A stretch of DNA of 64,000 nucleotides from Lunularia cruciata (Eukaryota; Streptophyta; Marchantiopsida; Lunulariales; Lunulariaceae). Positions 1-12,200 of this stretch are shown here, piece by piece. How positions within the stretch are numbered: the stretch's first letter is position 1; each line of letters begins with the position of its first letter. The position numbers and the translations under genes are program-made. The notes under the pieces were generated by a model that saw only the letters and a list, made by a program, of their open reading frames with translations, was not told the DNA's origin and did no database searches. Where the stretch lies: the NCBI GenBank assembly GCA_948567375.1, contig OX419762.1, positions 33,186,608 through 33,250,607 of the forward strand. The letters are read 5' to 3'.

Positions 1-118
1 CAGGCTGGGGAATCTCAAGGCTTGTGCTTAGACATTAGGACCAATTGGAGTTGGAGAAAGGAACGAGGACAAATTGGATTAATCTAAGTGGAGAGTAGTT
101 AGTTGTTCTGAGGTAGAG

Positions 119-255
119 ATGGGGTTAGAGGCTTCATCTATAGCTATGACAAGGGAACAAGAGATCTCATTGATTGTCATGGAAACCATGAGAGCCATGA
201 AGGATCAGGACAAGGAAAGAGATAGGGTGAAAGCACAGTCTTCACAAGTCACAAG
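119..255 (+). pseudogene. Element C gag, N-terminal fragment
   Basis: ATG at 119 opens a frame of about 45 codons rich in Met, Lys, Arg, Asp and Glu, which runs into the B1 insertion at 256. The same frame resumes after B1 at 26301 once one copy of the ACAAG duplication is discounted, which supports this being the real start of the C capsid precursor. Bases 1-118 before it show no ORF or tRNA-like primer site and are probably the 5' leader of C. Gag would form the virus-like particle. The call rests mainly on continuity with the downstream gag pieces. Confidence 0.6.
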
Positions 256-1099
256 TGTGACAACTCGGCAAATATCACTTTTGCGGTAATCGGGTAAGTA
301 AAGTTCGTTCCCGTAGAGATACAAGTCAGAAATGTCCATATACAAAGTCAAATAGTAGCAATGTAGTTCTTCTTGGTTGTGTCTTTAATCTCTCAGGTAG
401 AAACCACACCCAAAAGAGAGTAACAAGCACTGATTCTCAGTCTTGTCACAAATTCACACTCCTTAATCATAACTTCTTCAACTCTTTCCAAACAATCTTG
501 ATTGTGATGATTCAAGCTCTCCCGAAAATGGCACTTCACTGCAAAATGACTTCACCTTAGAATTGTGTTCCACCCTTCCACTAAAGACACAATTTCCTTG
601 ATCAAAATTGCTTCACATCAACACTTCACTGCACTCACAAATGTAAAATACTACCAACACTACAATTCCTCTCAAATCTGTCAAGGCATTGCTCCAATTG
701 CACTTCACTCAGGATCAAACACACAGAGTAAAGATCAAGGCTATGGAATCCAACATCCAACAAGCACACTGACTTGCACTTTGAATTTCTCCACACACTC
801 ATAAACATATACACAAAGTTGATACTCAGAATCAAGCTCAAGCAACGAGCACTGCTTCATAGCACTTCGCTTTCTCTATCCTCAGAATTATGAGCACTGA
901 ACAATATAAGACTACGAATGCCACTCTTAAATAGTGAAACAATCGACAGTTATCTTCCTAATGCACCTCTTTCTAACAACTCTACAAACTTGCAGATCTG
1001 AAATGACAATGCACCTCTTCCTAACAACTCTACAAACCTGCAGATCTGAAATGACAATGCACCTCTTCATATCTACCTATTCAAATATCAAATCGGTTA

Positions 1100-2084
1100 C
1101 TAATCCGATCCAATGTCTACTTCTTCTTTGTCTTTCAAACCGGAACCCAAAGTAACTTTACTTCCTATTGCTTTGTCCTTGGGTTTCATAATTCCTACCT
1201 CTTCTACCAGATCTAATAGTTCTCTTTCCTGATATGACATTTCACTAGTGGGTAATCTATCTAACTCCTTATCTTCTGACCCACTCTTCTCTAATGTCTC
1301 CAATGGTAACTCCGAAGACATTTGCACTCCTACTTCATCTACTTTGGGTTTTGCTCTAACATCTTTCTGAAGTTTATCTATCTCCAACTTTACAAAACCT
1401 AATCTAATCGTGATATTATCTTCTACTTCTAATATTTTCCTATCTACACGAGTTCTGAGACTAATTAACAAAGCATTCAAGTTTGTGTCCTTCGCATGTC
1501 TCCTCCTTGTCTCCTGCACCAGCAACTTCAACTTGTGCAGCCTTGTCTCTTCAATACAAACAATGGCCTCTAACTTAGCATCACATTCATCCTGATTACG
1601 ATCTCCTTCAATGGCTCCAATCTCATCTTCCTTTCCCGCTCCTGATTTGCAAGCCAATCTTCCTTGTACATTGGCAATTCTACCTCAAACTCAGCTTTCA
1701 CCATTTCCTTCTCCTTCTCCTTCTGTACAACCTTCTCTTCTTGATTACAAAGTAACTCTCATAATCTCTCTTCTTCCTTATATTTCACTATCAACTCCTG
1801 TTGCCACAATTGCTTCTTCTCTTCTACACTTTCTATCACTCTATTGAGCTCTTGTTCCTTCTTTGCTACCCTCGCCATGGCATGGATAATTTCTAGTCTT
1901 GAATCAACAAACTGCTGCTTCAAGATTTTGTACTCAGCTACTTGTCTTTCCTTTGCTATGTCACTCTTCTTCACAAGTTCCTCTCGATACCTTGCTTCTC
2001 TCTTCAAGTTCTCAATCACTTGACTCTGCACTACTGCATCCACTTGCAATACTTCCCTTTCCTCTTCACCTTGGATTATACTCT
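1100..2084 (-). pseudogene. B1 LTR-encoded ORF, C-terminal coiled-coil half
   Basis: Minus-strand frames here encode the same heptad-rich, Glu/Lys/Arg-rich coiled coil and acidic tail (ending in the DIGSD motif at 1100) as other B LTRs. They continue the N-terminal half at 24298-25883 on the far side of B2. At least one frameshift and stops break the frame between 1657 and 1759. B2 cuts the ORF at a point equivalent to the start of the main coil. Function is unknown; see the fullest copy at 51499-54060. Confidence 0.8.
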
Positions 2085-5000
2085 TGTGGTGCCCACATTT
2101 TTTGTTTTTTTTCAAAATAGAGAAGAAGAAGTGTATAGAGAAGTCTGATTGCGCCTGTATGGCCAAAGAAGGTGAAGAAAAGAGTCTTCGGGATGAAACC
2201 CAAAGTAAAGTGACTTCAGGTCATAAGGCAAAGTACTCAGAGATGCCCTATCAGCATACAACCCAAAGTAAGGAGTCTTCGTATTGGGGGAAGCTCAACC
2301 CAAAGCGAAGTCTGTCTAACAACCTTTCATCGGGGCAAGAAATTCAAGAAGAGACCATTCAAAACTAGCGGCCCATATGCATGAAGTACAATTGACAGTG
2401 ACAGGTGCATGTAGGAGGTGTGATTTCTTGGTACAAACTCGAATTGAAGAGAGGCAAAGAAAGCGCAACTCTATAAAAATCAAGCTTGCGACAAAGCAAT
2501 GTCGAGCAATTTTCCTTTGCCGTTGAGAAGTCATCCTGCAGGTGATCGTGGGAAGGGAAATAGAGTTAGAGATGCGCTAGTGTGTAAGGGAGAAGTCAAG
2601 AGAGTGAAACCAAGAGATAGTGAGAAAGCAAGAGAGATGGGAGAAGGAAAGAAGAACTTTAAATTCATAGTGAGGATTCATGCGATTCAGAGGTTAGATG
2701 TAATCGCAAGAATCAAAGTCTTGAGTCGACTTTGGATTACATTCTTGGCACGGAACTGGAATGTTAGTTTTCCAGGTTTCATGACTGAGATCATCAAGAG
2801 CAAGTGTCTTGATGGACCCGAGGAAGAAGGAAAGAGAGGAAATCCGGCTCGCTGGACAGAATCGGATTGGAGATTAGTACTCAAGAAGGAAGCAGGCACG
2901 AAGCAAGGTGCCACGTTCTTGGAGAAGGGAGAGATAGCCAAAGAAACCCAAGATGAGAGATGCATTCTCGTCAAAGCGGACGAAGAATGGGTACAAAGTC
3001 GAGAGCTATAAAGATCCTATCAAGAGGGGAATTGTGAGTGCTCTAATGGCAATCCTGAAGCCAAAGAGAACAACCTATGTGATGAAACACCAAGCGGTGT
3101 TCTTTCACAAATTGTTTGCAAGAGAACCAATCAATTGGGCAAGGTGTTTCCATGGGAGAATGCAACAAATGGTGTGGAATCTGCGGGATAAATTGCCTCC
3201 ACATTACATCGTGCCATTTGCAGCCTATTTCTACTTCGGGTTGAATTTGCTGAACTTGGCGGAGCGAACTTGGATAGTGTCGCATTTCTATCCCGATTTA
3301 AGAAGAGAAGTCGATGTAGAGGAGCAGCAGTACATCTTACAAATCAGAAGCACCAACAAGTACTACAAGAAGACCGAGAAGAATGGGAAGATAGAAGTGA
3401 GTACTCCAAAATTGAAGAAGAGAATTTGGTAGGGCAAAGCCAAAGACAAGATGAAACCTCAGAAGACCAGAAGAGGAAACCCAAGGTGAGGCATGGTGGT
3501 GATCGAGTCAGAAGATGAAGACTCAGAAGGTGAAGCCAAGTGCAAGTCCAAAGACTCGGAATGCAAGGAGGAGCCCGAGCTAATGCTACAAAGTGGAGAT
3601 ACGAGTAGTGACAACGATGAAGGTGGAGAAATGACGTCGGTGCCAGTTGCTGCAGAGGAGGAAGAAGAAGTGCAGGCGGAGACCAAGGCCGAAGACAACA
3701 AAAAGTTGGAGGATGAGATACCCAAGGTGGAAGAGAAGAAGATCACAGTTCAAAGGGGAGTTCGCTCGAGATGCAAGGCAAAGTGTGATGCAGGTCCAAG
3801 TAAAGTAAAAGAAGAAATGAATGAAAGCTCGGGAAGCGAGGCGTTAGTTCCAATACAAAGACTGTAGAGATGAAGGCAAGTATCGGGTGAACACAAAGTG
3901 AGAAGGGAAGTTGCTACGCAAGAGGAGGTAGTAGCAAGCGATGGAGTAGAGTACCTCCGGGAGGTTGTGTGTACTCTGTTGGTGAAGTTAGAACACATGA
4001 AGAAGGAGATGCAGTCAACTTGTCCAGAAGTGAAGACTGTGTTGCAGGTCTTAGCGCGATTAGAAGAAGAGAACTCGGAGTTGAAGAAAATCATAACCCG
4101 AGGTGAGGAGGAAAGTGAAGTACTGCGAGCGGAGGCAGTAGTGAAGACTCAGGTAATTGAGGACCTGAAGAGAGAAGTGAGATATCGAGAAGAGCTTGTT
4201 AAGAAGAGTGACATAGCAAGGGAAAGGCAAGTAGTAGAATATGAGATCTTGAAGTAGCAATTTGCTGATTCAAGAGTAGAACTTATCCATGCTATGACGA
4301 GGGTAGCAACAAAGGAACAAGAGTTTGATAGGGTGATGGAGAGTGTAGAAGAGAAGAAGCAGCTTTGGCAAAGAGAGTTACAACACGATATAGGGAAGAA
4401 GAACGATTACGAGAGTTACTTTGTAATCAGGAGGAGAAGATTGTACAAGAGGAGAAGGAGAAGGAAATGGTGAAAGCCGAGTTTGAAGCAGAGTTGGCGA
4501 TGTACAAGGAGGATTGGCTTGCAGATCAAGAGCAAGAAAGAAAAATGCAATTGGAGCCGCTGAAGGAGATTGTCCTCAGGATGAACGTGATATTGAGTAC
4601 AAAGGCCATTGTTCGAATTGAAGAGACAAGGCTGCACGAGTTGAAATTGTTGGTGTAGGAGACGAGGCAAAGACAGGCGAAAGATACCAATTTGAGCTAC
4701 TCATAAGTCTCAGGACTTGTGTAGATAGGAAGATATTAGAGGTAAAAGATAATATTGCGATTAGATTAGACTTAGTAAAGTTGGAGATAGAAAAACTTTG
4801 GAAGGATGTTAGAGCCAAACCCGAAGTAGATGAAGTAGGAGTGTTGATGTCTTTGGAGTTACCATTGGAGACATTATTGAAGAGTGGGTTGAGAGATGAA
4901 GGTTTAGAAGGGTTACCCACTAGTGTAATTTCAGATCAGGAAAGAGAATTGCTGGATCTGGTAGAAGAAGTAGAAGATGTGAAACCCGAGGATAGAGTAG

Positions 5001-5862
5001 TGGGAAGTAAATTTACTTCGGGTTTGGGTTCGAAAGCCGATGATGAAGTAGACATCGGATCGGATTAGTAACAATTTTGAGATATGAAGAGGCAGATATG
5101 AAGAGGTGCATTGTCATTTTGGATCTTTAGGTTAGAAGAGTTGTTGTAGAACGGTATAGTTGTTAGAACTATCGATTGCTTCACTACTTAAGAGTGGCAT
5201 TTGCAGTATCATGTTGTTAAGTGCTCATAATTTCTGAGAATAGATAAAGCAAAGTGCTGTGAAGTAGTGCTCGTTGCTTAAGCTTGATTTCAAGTATCAG
5301 CTTTGCAATTGTGTTTGTGAGTGTTTGGAGAAATTCAAAGTGCAAATCATTGTGCTTGTTGGATGTTGGATTCCACAACCTTGATCTTCATTCTGTGTAT
5401 TTGATCTTGGGTGAATTGCAATCGGAGCAATGCCTTGACAGATCTGAGAGGAATTGTAGTGTTGGTAGTATTCTACATTTGTGAGTGCAGTGTGAGGTTG
5501 ATGTGAAGCAATTTTGATCGAGGAAGTTGTGCCTTCAATGGAAGGGTGGAACACAATTTTGAGGCGGAGTTGTTTTGCAGTGAAATGCCATTTTTGGGAG
5601 AGCCTGAATCATCACAATCAACATTGTTTGGAAAGAATTGATGGAGTTGTGATTAAGGAGTGTGAAATTTGTAACAAGATTGCGAATTAGTGCTTGTTAC
5701 TCTCTTCTGGGTGTGGTTTCTACCTAAGAGACTAAAGAAGAACTCAAGAAGAACTAAATGGTTACTTTGACTTTGTATTTGGATATTCCTAACTTGTATC
5801 TTTGCAGGAACAAACTTTACTTACCCGATTACTGCAAAAGTGATATTTGCCGGGTTGTCACA
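2085..5862 (+). repeat. B2 5' LTR
   Basis: This 3778-bp LTR begins TGTGGTGCCC and ends GTTGTCACA. It is nearly five times longer than the A LTRs. The first 414 bp are non-coding and include repeated ACCCAAAGTAA motifs and TATAAAAA at 2472-2479. A degenerate ORF of about 2.57 kb fills 2499-5068. The last 794 bp are non-coding, with a second TATA-like or polyadenylation-like area before the PBS. Confidence 0.95.
2499..5068 (+). pseudogene. B2 5' LTR-encoded ORF (globular block plus coiled coil), decayed
   Basis: ATG at 2499 starts the conserved MSSNFP N-terminus. Pieces in shifting frames (about 2499-3011, 2953-3432, 3493-3867, 3898-4257, 4365-4658, 4781-5068) give the Trp/Arg-rich globular block, an Asp/Glu-rich region, a long coiled coil and the acidic DIGSD end. 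Several frameshifts and stops make it a pseudogene. The homologous ORF occurs in every B LTR in the window. Biochemical role unknown. Confidence 0.85.
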
Positions 5863-5869
5863 TGATTTT

Positions 5870-5886
5870 TGGTGCCGCTGCCGGGG
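5870..5886 (+). other. B2 primer-binding site (tRNA-Asp)
   Basis: TGGTGCCGCTGCCGGGG lies 7 bp after the 5' LTR. It matches the complement of the 3' end of plant tRNA-Asp at 15 of 17 positions (from my knowledge of that tRNA). This is where minus-strand DNA synthesis would be primed and it fixes the LTR boundary. Confidence 0.85.
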
Positions 5887-5950
5887 ATACAAATCTTGGA
5901 AGTGGAAGAATACAAAGCCAAATTCTAAACTGGGTATCAATGCAATATGA

Positions 5951-8486
5951 ATTTCTGCATTGAGAGAGCAACGGGAAGAGAGAGCAACGGGAAGAGAGAG
6001 CTCAAAGACAAGCACTGCAGCGTGAAGAAGATGAACGTCTGAACGTCCCATCCGTTGGACTTTCAACTCCTTCATGAAGTGAAAGAAGCCCTACGAGAAC
6101 TTGACCACAAGAAACATGAAGGCGGTTGGCAAGGCTACTTCGAATCTCCTTCTTCGTCCAAGAAGAAGAAAGACTCAAGTGGCCAAACATATGCATTGTG
6201 GCCCAGTACACCAACTTCCCCTAGAGCTATAAAGGAAGTCATGTCCTTGAAGAACTTTGTTCGAGAAAAGAAGACAGCACAAACACTTACGGAAGAAGAG
6301 TGTTAGCATCTTCTACAAACGATTCCTCGGTTGTCCCAAAGGAATTTGGAAGAACAAATCAAAGGTGTTGATCTTGAATCTTCCACTCGGGTTGAAGTCG
6401 ACACCCTTATAGCAGAAATTGTCAAAGAAGACACTACCTTGAATTTGACAAATTGGAACCCCTGGGCTGACAACACGGCGTCGATACCAGCCAATCCTTC
6501 AATTCTGTCAAGTTCAACACTACCTCAGCCGATCCCAGTGCATCAAACAATGACTTTGTCGCTTGTCATCTGACATGCCTATCAGAAGTACAAGGGGACA
6601 GAACAAGACAAAGACCCCAATGAGTTCATCAAAGAATTCGAAGTCATCTCCTTTGCTAACAAGGAGCATGACTTGGCAGATCGTCTGAGAGTTTTCCCAA
6701 GTCTGCTCCGAAAGAAAGCTCGGAGTTGGTACACCCATGTGACCCAGAAGGGGTTCATACCAGCGGACTGGGCAGACTTGAGAAACAACTTCTTGGAATG
6801 ATTCCAAGAGGTTGATTATGACATGAGTGTCTTCACGGCACTCAACAATTTAGACCGAGGCAAGAAGGAGAAGTTGAGAGACTACTCTGAGCAGTTCATG
6901 GCACTTTTGAACCGAGTTCCCAAGCAATTGGGGGTGGTGGGTTACTCCGATGCCCAAGCCATTACCTGGTTCCTCGGGGGACTTGCACCAGAGATACAAA
7001 TCTTTGCAAGGGAGAGAATTGTAACTTCCTTTGACAAAGTACTCAAACATGTTGCTCGTTACGAGGTGACCCACTCTCACTCTGCTGGCAACCGGAGAAA
7101 TCGGGAGAAGAAAGGCAAGAAGCCCAGAAGGAGAGCTTTGCGCAGCACTTCCCCTTCTTCGGAAGAGTCCTCCATGTCTTTGAGCTCTTCTTTGGAATCC
7201 AAAGAAGAATCAAAGCCAAGATGAGTAAGAAGACGTGGGGGTAAGAAACCAATGACTCCTCCAGCAAAGAGTGTAAATAAGGCGGATACCAAGCTGGATG
7301 CCCTCATCAAGGAGTTTTTGGATTTCAAGATCCAGATGATTGGGGCCAAAGATAGAAGGAAGGCCCCAACATTTGGGAGATCGAATGTATGGTGCACAGC
7401 TTGTGGCAAATCAGGCCACGCAAACACAAAATGCAATATTCGTAATGCATTCTTGGTGCAGCAAATTGATTGGGTTCCGGGATGGAACCAAGACGAGGAC
7501 AAAGAGGTTGTGTACCAAACGCAAGAAGTACAACCTCAAGCTAGCACATCGTACCAACATCCGAGGTTTGGACCAAGGGAGTATAACCCCAATGCTCCTC
7601 CACGAAGACCACCAATGAGCAACCAGAATCGCCCTCAAAATGTTGCACCCGGAGCCTATTATAATTGTGGCTCGATGGGACATTGGTCTCCAAACTGTCC
7701 GGAGCCAGGAAGGCAAATCGGGTATGTTCCCTTGTGTGGAAACTATAAAGGATCGGGGCATACGGGCAACCAATGTCCTCACCCACCAAACCCGAAGCCG
7801 CCTGTAAAATATGTACAGACCTCCGCTGAGCATGCAACAATTCAGGCAAAGGGGGATACAAATGTAAATTGTATCACGCTTGAGGAGGAGAGACCTCAAG
7901 AAGGGAGTCCGGCCTCACAAGGAGAATGGTCGGACCTTGAAATTTTGAAGGTTGAGACATGCTCCAATAAGAAGAAGCGTGATCCCAAAGAGCTGAGTAC
8001 GACCTCGTCGTCTTCCCAAAAGGCAAAGAGACTGCGCCCAAAGGCAATTCTTTCTGCCAAAGAGGAAAAGATCCTCGCAAAAGCCAAAGCTAAAGCCTTG
8101 CAGAAAGAACTAAAGGAGGCACTACTCAGGACTTGGGAACTGAGTTTGGAAGAGGAGACGAAGACGAAGTCTCCAATTTTTCCGGCGGACATCCGATCCG
8201 AAGTAAAGGGTCTGATCCAAGCCGAGGTAGGCCAACTTGGGGAACCTCGGGTTAAGGCCACTAGCAATCCCGTTACCATTTTGAAGTGTCCCAAAGTCAA
8301 GACGGAACATGGAGAGACTTTGAACCCAAAGCCGAAGGCAAAGACAGTCAAATTGGGAGGAGTACCACAATAGGATATTGTAGCAGATCTGGCAGCCACA
8401 AATGCCAACATTACATTCAAGCAATTGTGGGAAGATAACAAGCTGTACAAGAAGCAGCTGAATTCAGCACTCAAGAAGGTGAGGTC
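5951..8486 (+). pseudogene. B2 gag with zinc knuckles
   Basis: Frames at about 6055-6306, 6307-6573, 6574-7224 and 7252-8373 encode a retrotransposon gag: a central RSWY-containing capsid-like region around 6720, a Ser/Arg-rich stretch, then three CCHC motifs. The first (CTACGKSGHANTKC, about 7390-7435) is intact, while the second and third have each lost a Cys to Tyr. The start codon equivalent to ATG 38599 in B4 is ATT at 5951. A 16-bp tandem duplication sits at 5967-5998. Several stops break it, and A1 interrupts the gag-protease junction at 8487. Confidence 0.88.
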
Positions 8487-9178
8487 TGTGAGCCGGCCTG
8501 TCTCTCACTCAGGATGAACCTCTGATGGCTATTATGGTAGCGCACCATGGACTAAGAAGGCAAGGAACCCCAACTCCATCATACTCCTCCAAGGCTAACA
8601 CTCCAAGACTCAAGACATTGCTCACTAGAGAACTCAATGAGAGAGAGAGATAGTTGCAAATGAAAGGATGATGAGTACCTCCTCACCCCTTGTTTATATA
8701 CTTGTGAAATAGTTACGTACCAAAGTTACTAATTACCGTAGTAACTCAAGTTACTAGACTAAAAGTCAAGTAAAGTCAAAAAGTAGAAAGGAATATCCAT
8801 TCACATGGGCATATTCCCCTAAGCATGTGGTCTTATCTTGACCCAACCACTAAGTCAAGGATTCCTTCACATGGGCTATCCTTGGAATAAAGAAGAATCC
8901 AAAAGAAAAAGGTTTGCAGGCCCAAGAGTTCTCAACTCTTTCCTCAAAGCCAAACACCTAGGAATAATGCCAAGTCAACACACTAAAATCCAAAATAGTG
9001 GTGCTCATCTTTTCTACTTCCTCTAAAGTAAGGTCCACTCTATCTTAGCTATGACTAACTTTAGCTAACCATGACTAATATAGAACCATCCTTTATCTCT
9101 ATAAATAATATCTCTTAAGTACTTGTAATACCAAGCTAAATATCACAATACCACACACATGCACAAATGGGTGTTACA
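8487..9178 (-). repeat. A1 3' LTR
   Basis: 692 bp, TGTGAGCC...GTTACA as read on the plus strand, so on the element's strand it begins TGTAACACCC and ends GGCTCACA. It contains TATATAAAC on the minus strand near 8695. No coding content is supported; the short plus-strand ORF at 8838-9026 is antisense LTR sequence. Confidence 0.95.
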
Positions 9179-9195
9179 TTTACCCCCGGACTAAG
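9179..9195 (-). other. A1 polypurine tract
   Basis: Immediately upstream of the 3' LTR on the minus strand is CTTAGTCCGGGGGTAAA, identical to the tract in A2 and A3. It would prime plus-strand DNA synthesis. It lies about 30 bp after the pol stop. Confidence 0.8.
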
Positions 9196-9226
9196 TTTTC
9201 ACTTTGTCCTCAAAGTGAAGGTCTCT

Positions 9227-12200
9227 CTACCTTCTATGGTACATCTTCAACTTATCATGGTTAATCCTATCAAAGTGTCTTCCTCCCAACTCCTTGAGAT
9301 CATAGGTGTAATTGCCCCACACCTTCTCTACTATGAAAGGTCCAAAGTACTTAGGCAAAAACTTCTTTTGCACTCTCTTGAATCGAATGGAATCAAACAA
9401 CATTACCCAATCACCTTCTTTGAAAGGCTCCACCTTCTTCTTGCCTTGCCTCTTGTCATAGCTCTCCTTTTGTTTCCTTTGGGCTTGCTCCACTCGAACC
9501 ATAGCAACTGCTCTTGCCTCTTCCAACTCCATGAGTTGATCCTTCCTTGACTTCTCTGCATCACTTCCTTGTGCTTTCTTCAATCTCCTATGAATGCTTT
9601 GGAAGGTAGGAAGATCAAAGTGAATAGGTAAGGTAGACTCAATACCATACACCAATTGGAATGGAGAATATCCGGTGGAAGTCTTCATGGTTGTCCTATA
9701 CTCCCACAAAACTGCATGAATCCTCTTGTCCCAATGATGTTTAGCCCCCTCCATTTATGCATCTTTGGCCAACATCATGCACAAGGTCTGATTGGTTCTC
9801 TATGCCAAGCCATTGGAATTTGGCTTATAGGATTTAGTTACTCTATGTGTGATAGAGAAATGTCATAGCATGGCTGTAGTAATGCTTCTTATAAACTCTC
9901 CTCCTCTATCAGAAACCAACTCCAAAGGGCATCCAAACCTAGTGATAATGCGTTCATAAAGAAATCTACCCACTTCATCTTCATTCTTGTCCCTCAATGG
10001 TCTAGCCTCAACCCACTTGGTAAGGTAATCAGTAACTACCGCAATGTACCGATTGTTCCTTGGGGTTCTATTGAGAGGTCCTACAAAATCAATTCCCCAC
10101 TTCTCAAAAGGTCCTAGCAATGGAATTGATCTAAGTGGTGGAGTGGATGTAGACTTTCTAGCAAAAGCTTGACAAACATGACAAGTTTTGCAATAATCAA
10201 GACAATCCTTGAAAATCCCTCTCCAATGGTAACCTGCATCTAGAATCTTGAAAGCAGTCACCTTTCTTGCAAAGTGTCCTCCACATACTAAACCTTCATG
10301 AAACTCCTTTATGAGTAGGATAACCTCTTCTTTACCCACTACTCTTCGAAGTAGACCATCTGCTCCTTGGTGAAAAAGAATATCCTCCACCATTGTGTAA
10401 GGTCTAGATCTTGCTGCAAGGGCCTTCCTCTCCCTAGCATGCATCCCTTCTGGATAGTTACCTCTTGTCACAAAATCCACAATCTCCTTGTACTCCATTG
10501 GAATCTCTTGAGTGAATGAGATTGTCATGAGCTCCTCATCCAGGAAGGAATCATCTATTGGCTCATCTCCATCATGATCATAGGCTCTAGATAACAAATC
10601 AGCATTTGCATGTTTCTTTCCTGGCCTATCCTCGATTGTGTAGTCATACTCAGACAAGAGTATCATCCACCTTGCTAGTCTCCCTTCAACATTGGGCTTG
10701 TTGAAGATGTACTTCAAAGCCTTGTGATCCGTGACAATTGTGGCTTTCCCTCCAATCAAGTAGTGTCTAAACTTCTTGAGACCAAAGATCACTGCCAACC
10801 CTTCTCTCTCTGTGACAGAGTAGTTCTTCTCTGCTGAAACCATCTGCCTACTAGCATAAGCTATTGGATGATCATGCCCATCTTGGTCTAATTGACTAAG
10901 AGTGCATCCTATAGCTACATTAGAAGCATCAGTGTAGAGGATGAAAGGCTTACTCCAATTAGGTTTAGCAAGAATTGGAGCTACAACAAGGGATTGCTTG
11001 AGCTCCTCAAAAGCTTTGAGAGCCTCCTTGTCTTCCAAAATCACCATGTAATCTACACCCTTCTTCATGTAGATGGTCAATGCATAAGCCTTGTTGGAAA
11101 ATGAGAAGATGAACCTCCTATAGTACCCAACCATCCCCAAGAATTGGCGTAACTTTGTCAAGCTTGAAGGGAATGGAAGGTCTGAGATTTTCCTCACCTT
11201 CTCAGGATCAACTGCTATTCCATCCTTGGAGATGATATGCCCCAAAAGTAGACCTTCTTCACATCCAAAAATGCACTTCTCTGGGTTGAGTGATGCATTT
11301 GCCTCATCCAAGCGATGCAAGACTTTGATTAGGTGCTCAAAGTGCTCCTCCTTGCTCCCATAGACACAAAAGTCATCAATGAAATCTCTCACAAATTTCC
11401 CAATGAAAGGTTCAAATACCTTGTTCATGAACCGTTGGAATGTGGCTGGAGCATTGCAAAGCCCAAAAGGCATGACCTTGAAAGTGTAAGTTCCCCAAGG
11501 TGTGGTGAATGTGGTGAGTTGTTGATACTCTGGTGCAATCTTGATTTGGTTATATCCACTATAACCATCTCCAGAACTGTACCTCTCATGACCTGCAACC
11601 TCCTCCAAGATCTCACCAATGAATGGCAATGGGTAGTAGTCCTTCTTGGTAATAGCATTGAGCTTCTTGTAATCCACACATACCCGAAGCTTGCCATTCT
11701 TTTTCTTCACAATGACAATTGGAGACACCCATTCTGAATTCTCCACCTCAAAGATAAATCCAGCCTCCTTGAGCTTATCAATCTCCTCCTTCACAACCAA
11801 AGATATTGGTGGGCTAATGCGACGTTGCTTTTGGCGGATTGGTCTTGCATGTGACTCCACCTCTATCTTGTGCTCCTCCAAGGTGACTTCCTTCAAATCC
11901 TTGTAACTAAAAGCAAACACATGGATGAACTTGCGGAAAATCTCCTCAAATCTCACCTTCTCTTCCTTGGTAACATTTGGGCCATACTTGAGGGTAGATA
12001 ACCTTCTCTCTACCTCCTCAAGTGTCAATGGTGATTTATCTGGGTCCTTCAAAACCTTTGGCTTAGGTGCAAAATCCATAGCACACAAAGGATACACATC
12101 TGAATCAGATTCAGATTCATCCTCCTCCGTGGAAGTCTCCTCTTCCATGCTTGTGTCCACACCTGAAGCTCCTTCTTCAGAATCTGATTCCCAATAATCA

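Noticed and set aside
3459-3746. Ser/Leu-rich ORFs antisense to the B LTR ORF (also near 21778-22161, 36102-36473, 52365-52817)
   Set aside because: They are the reverse complement of the Glu/Lys-rich acidic and coiled-coil region and show up wherever that ORF is; no independent evidence of coding.
5870-5886. Possible tRNA-Asp gene
   Set aside because: Only the 3' acceptor complement is present, directly after an LTR; it is a primer-binding site.
8838-9026. 62-codon ORF repeated at 15974, 19310 and 58907
   Set aside because: It lies antisense within the A LTR, so it recurs with each LTR copy, and it is not kept as an ORF in A2, the youngest copy.
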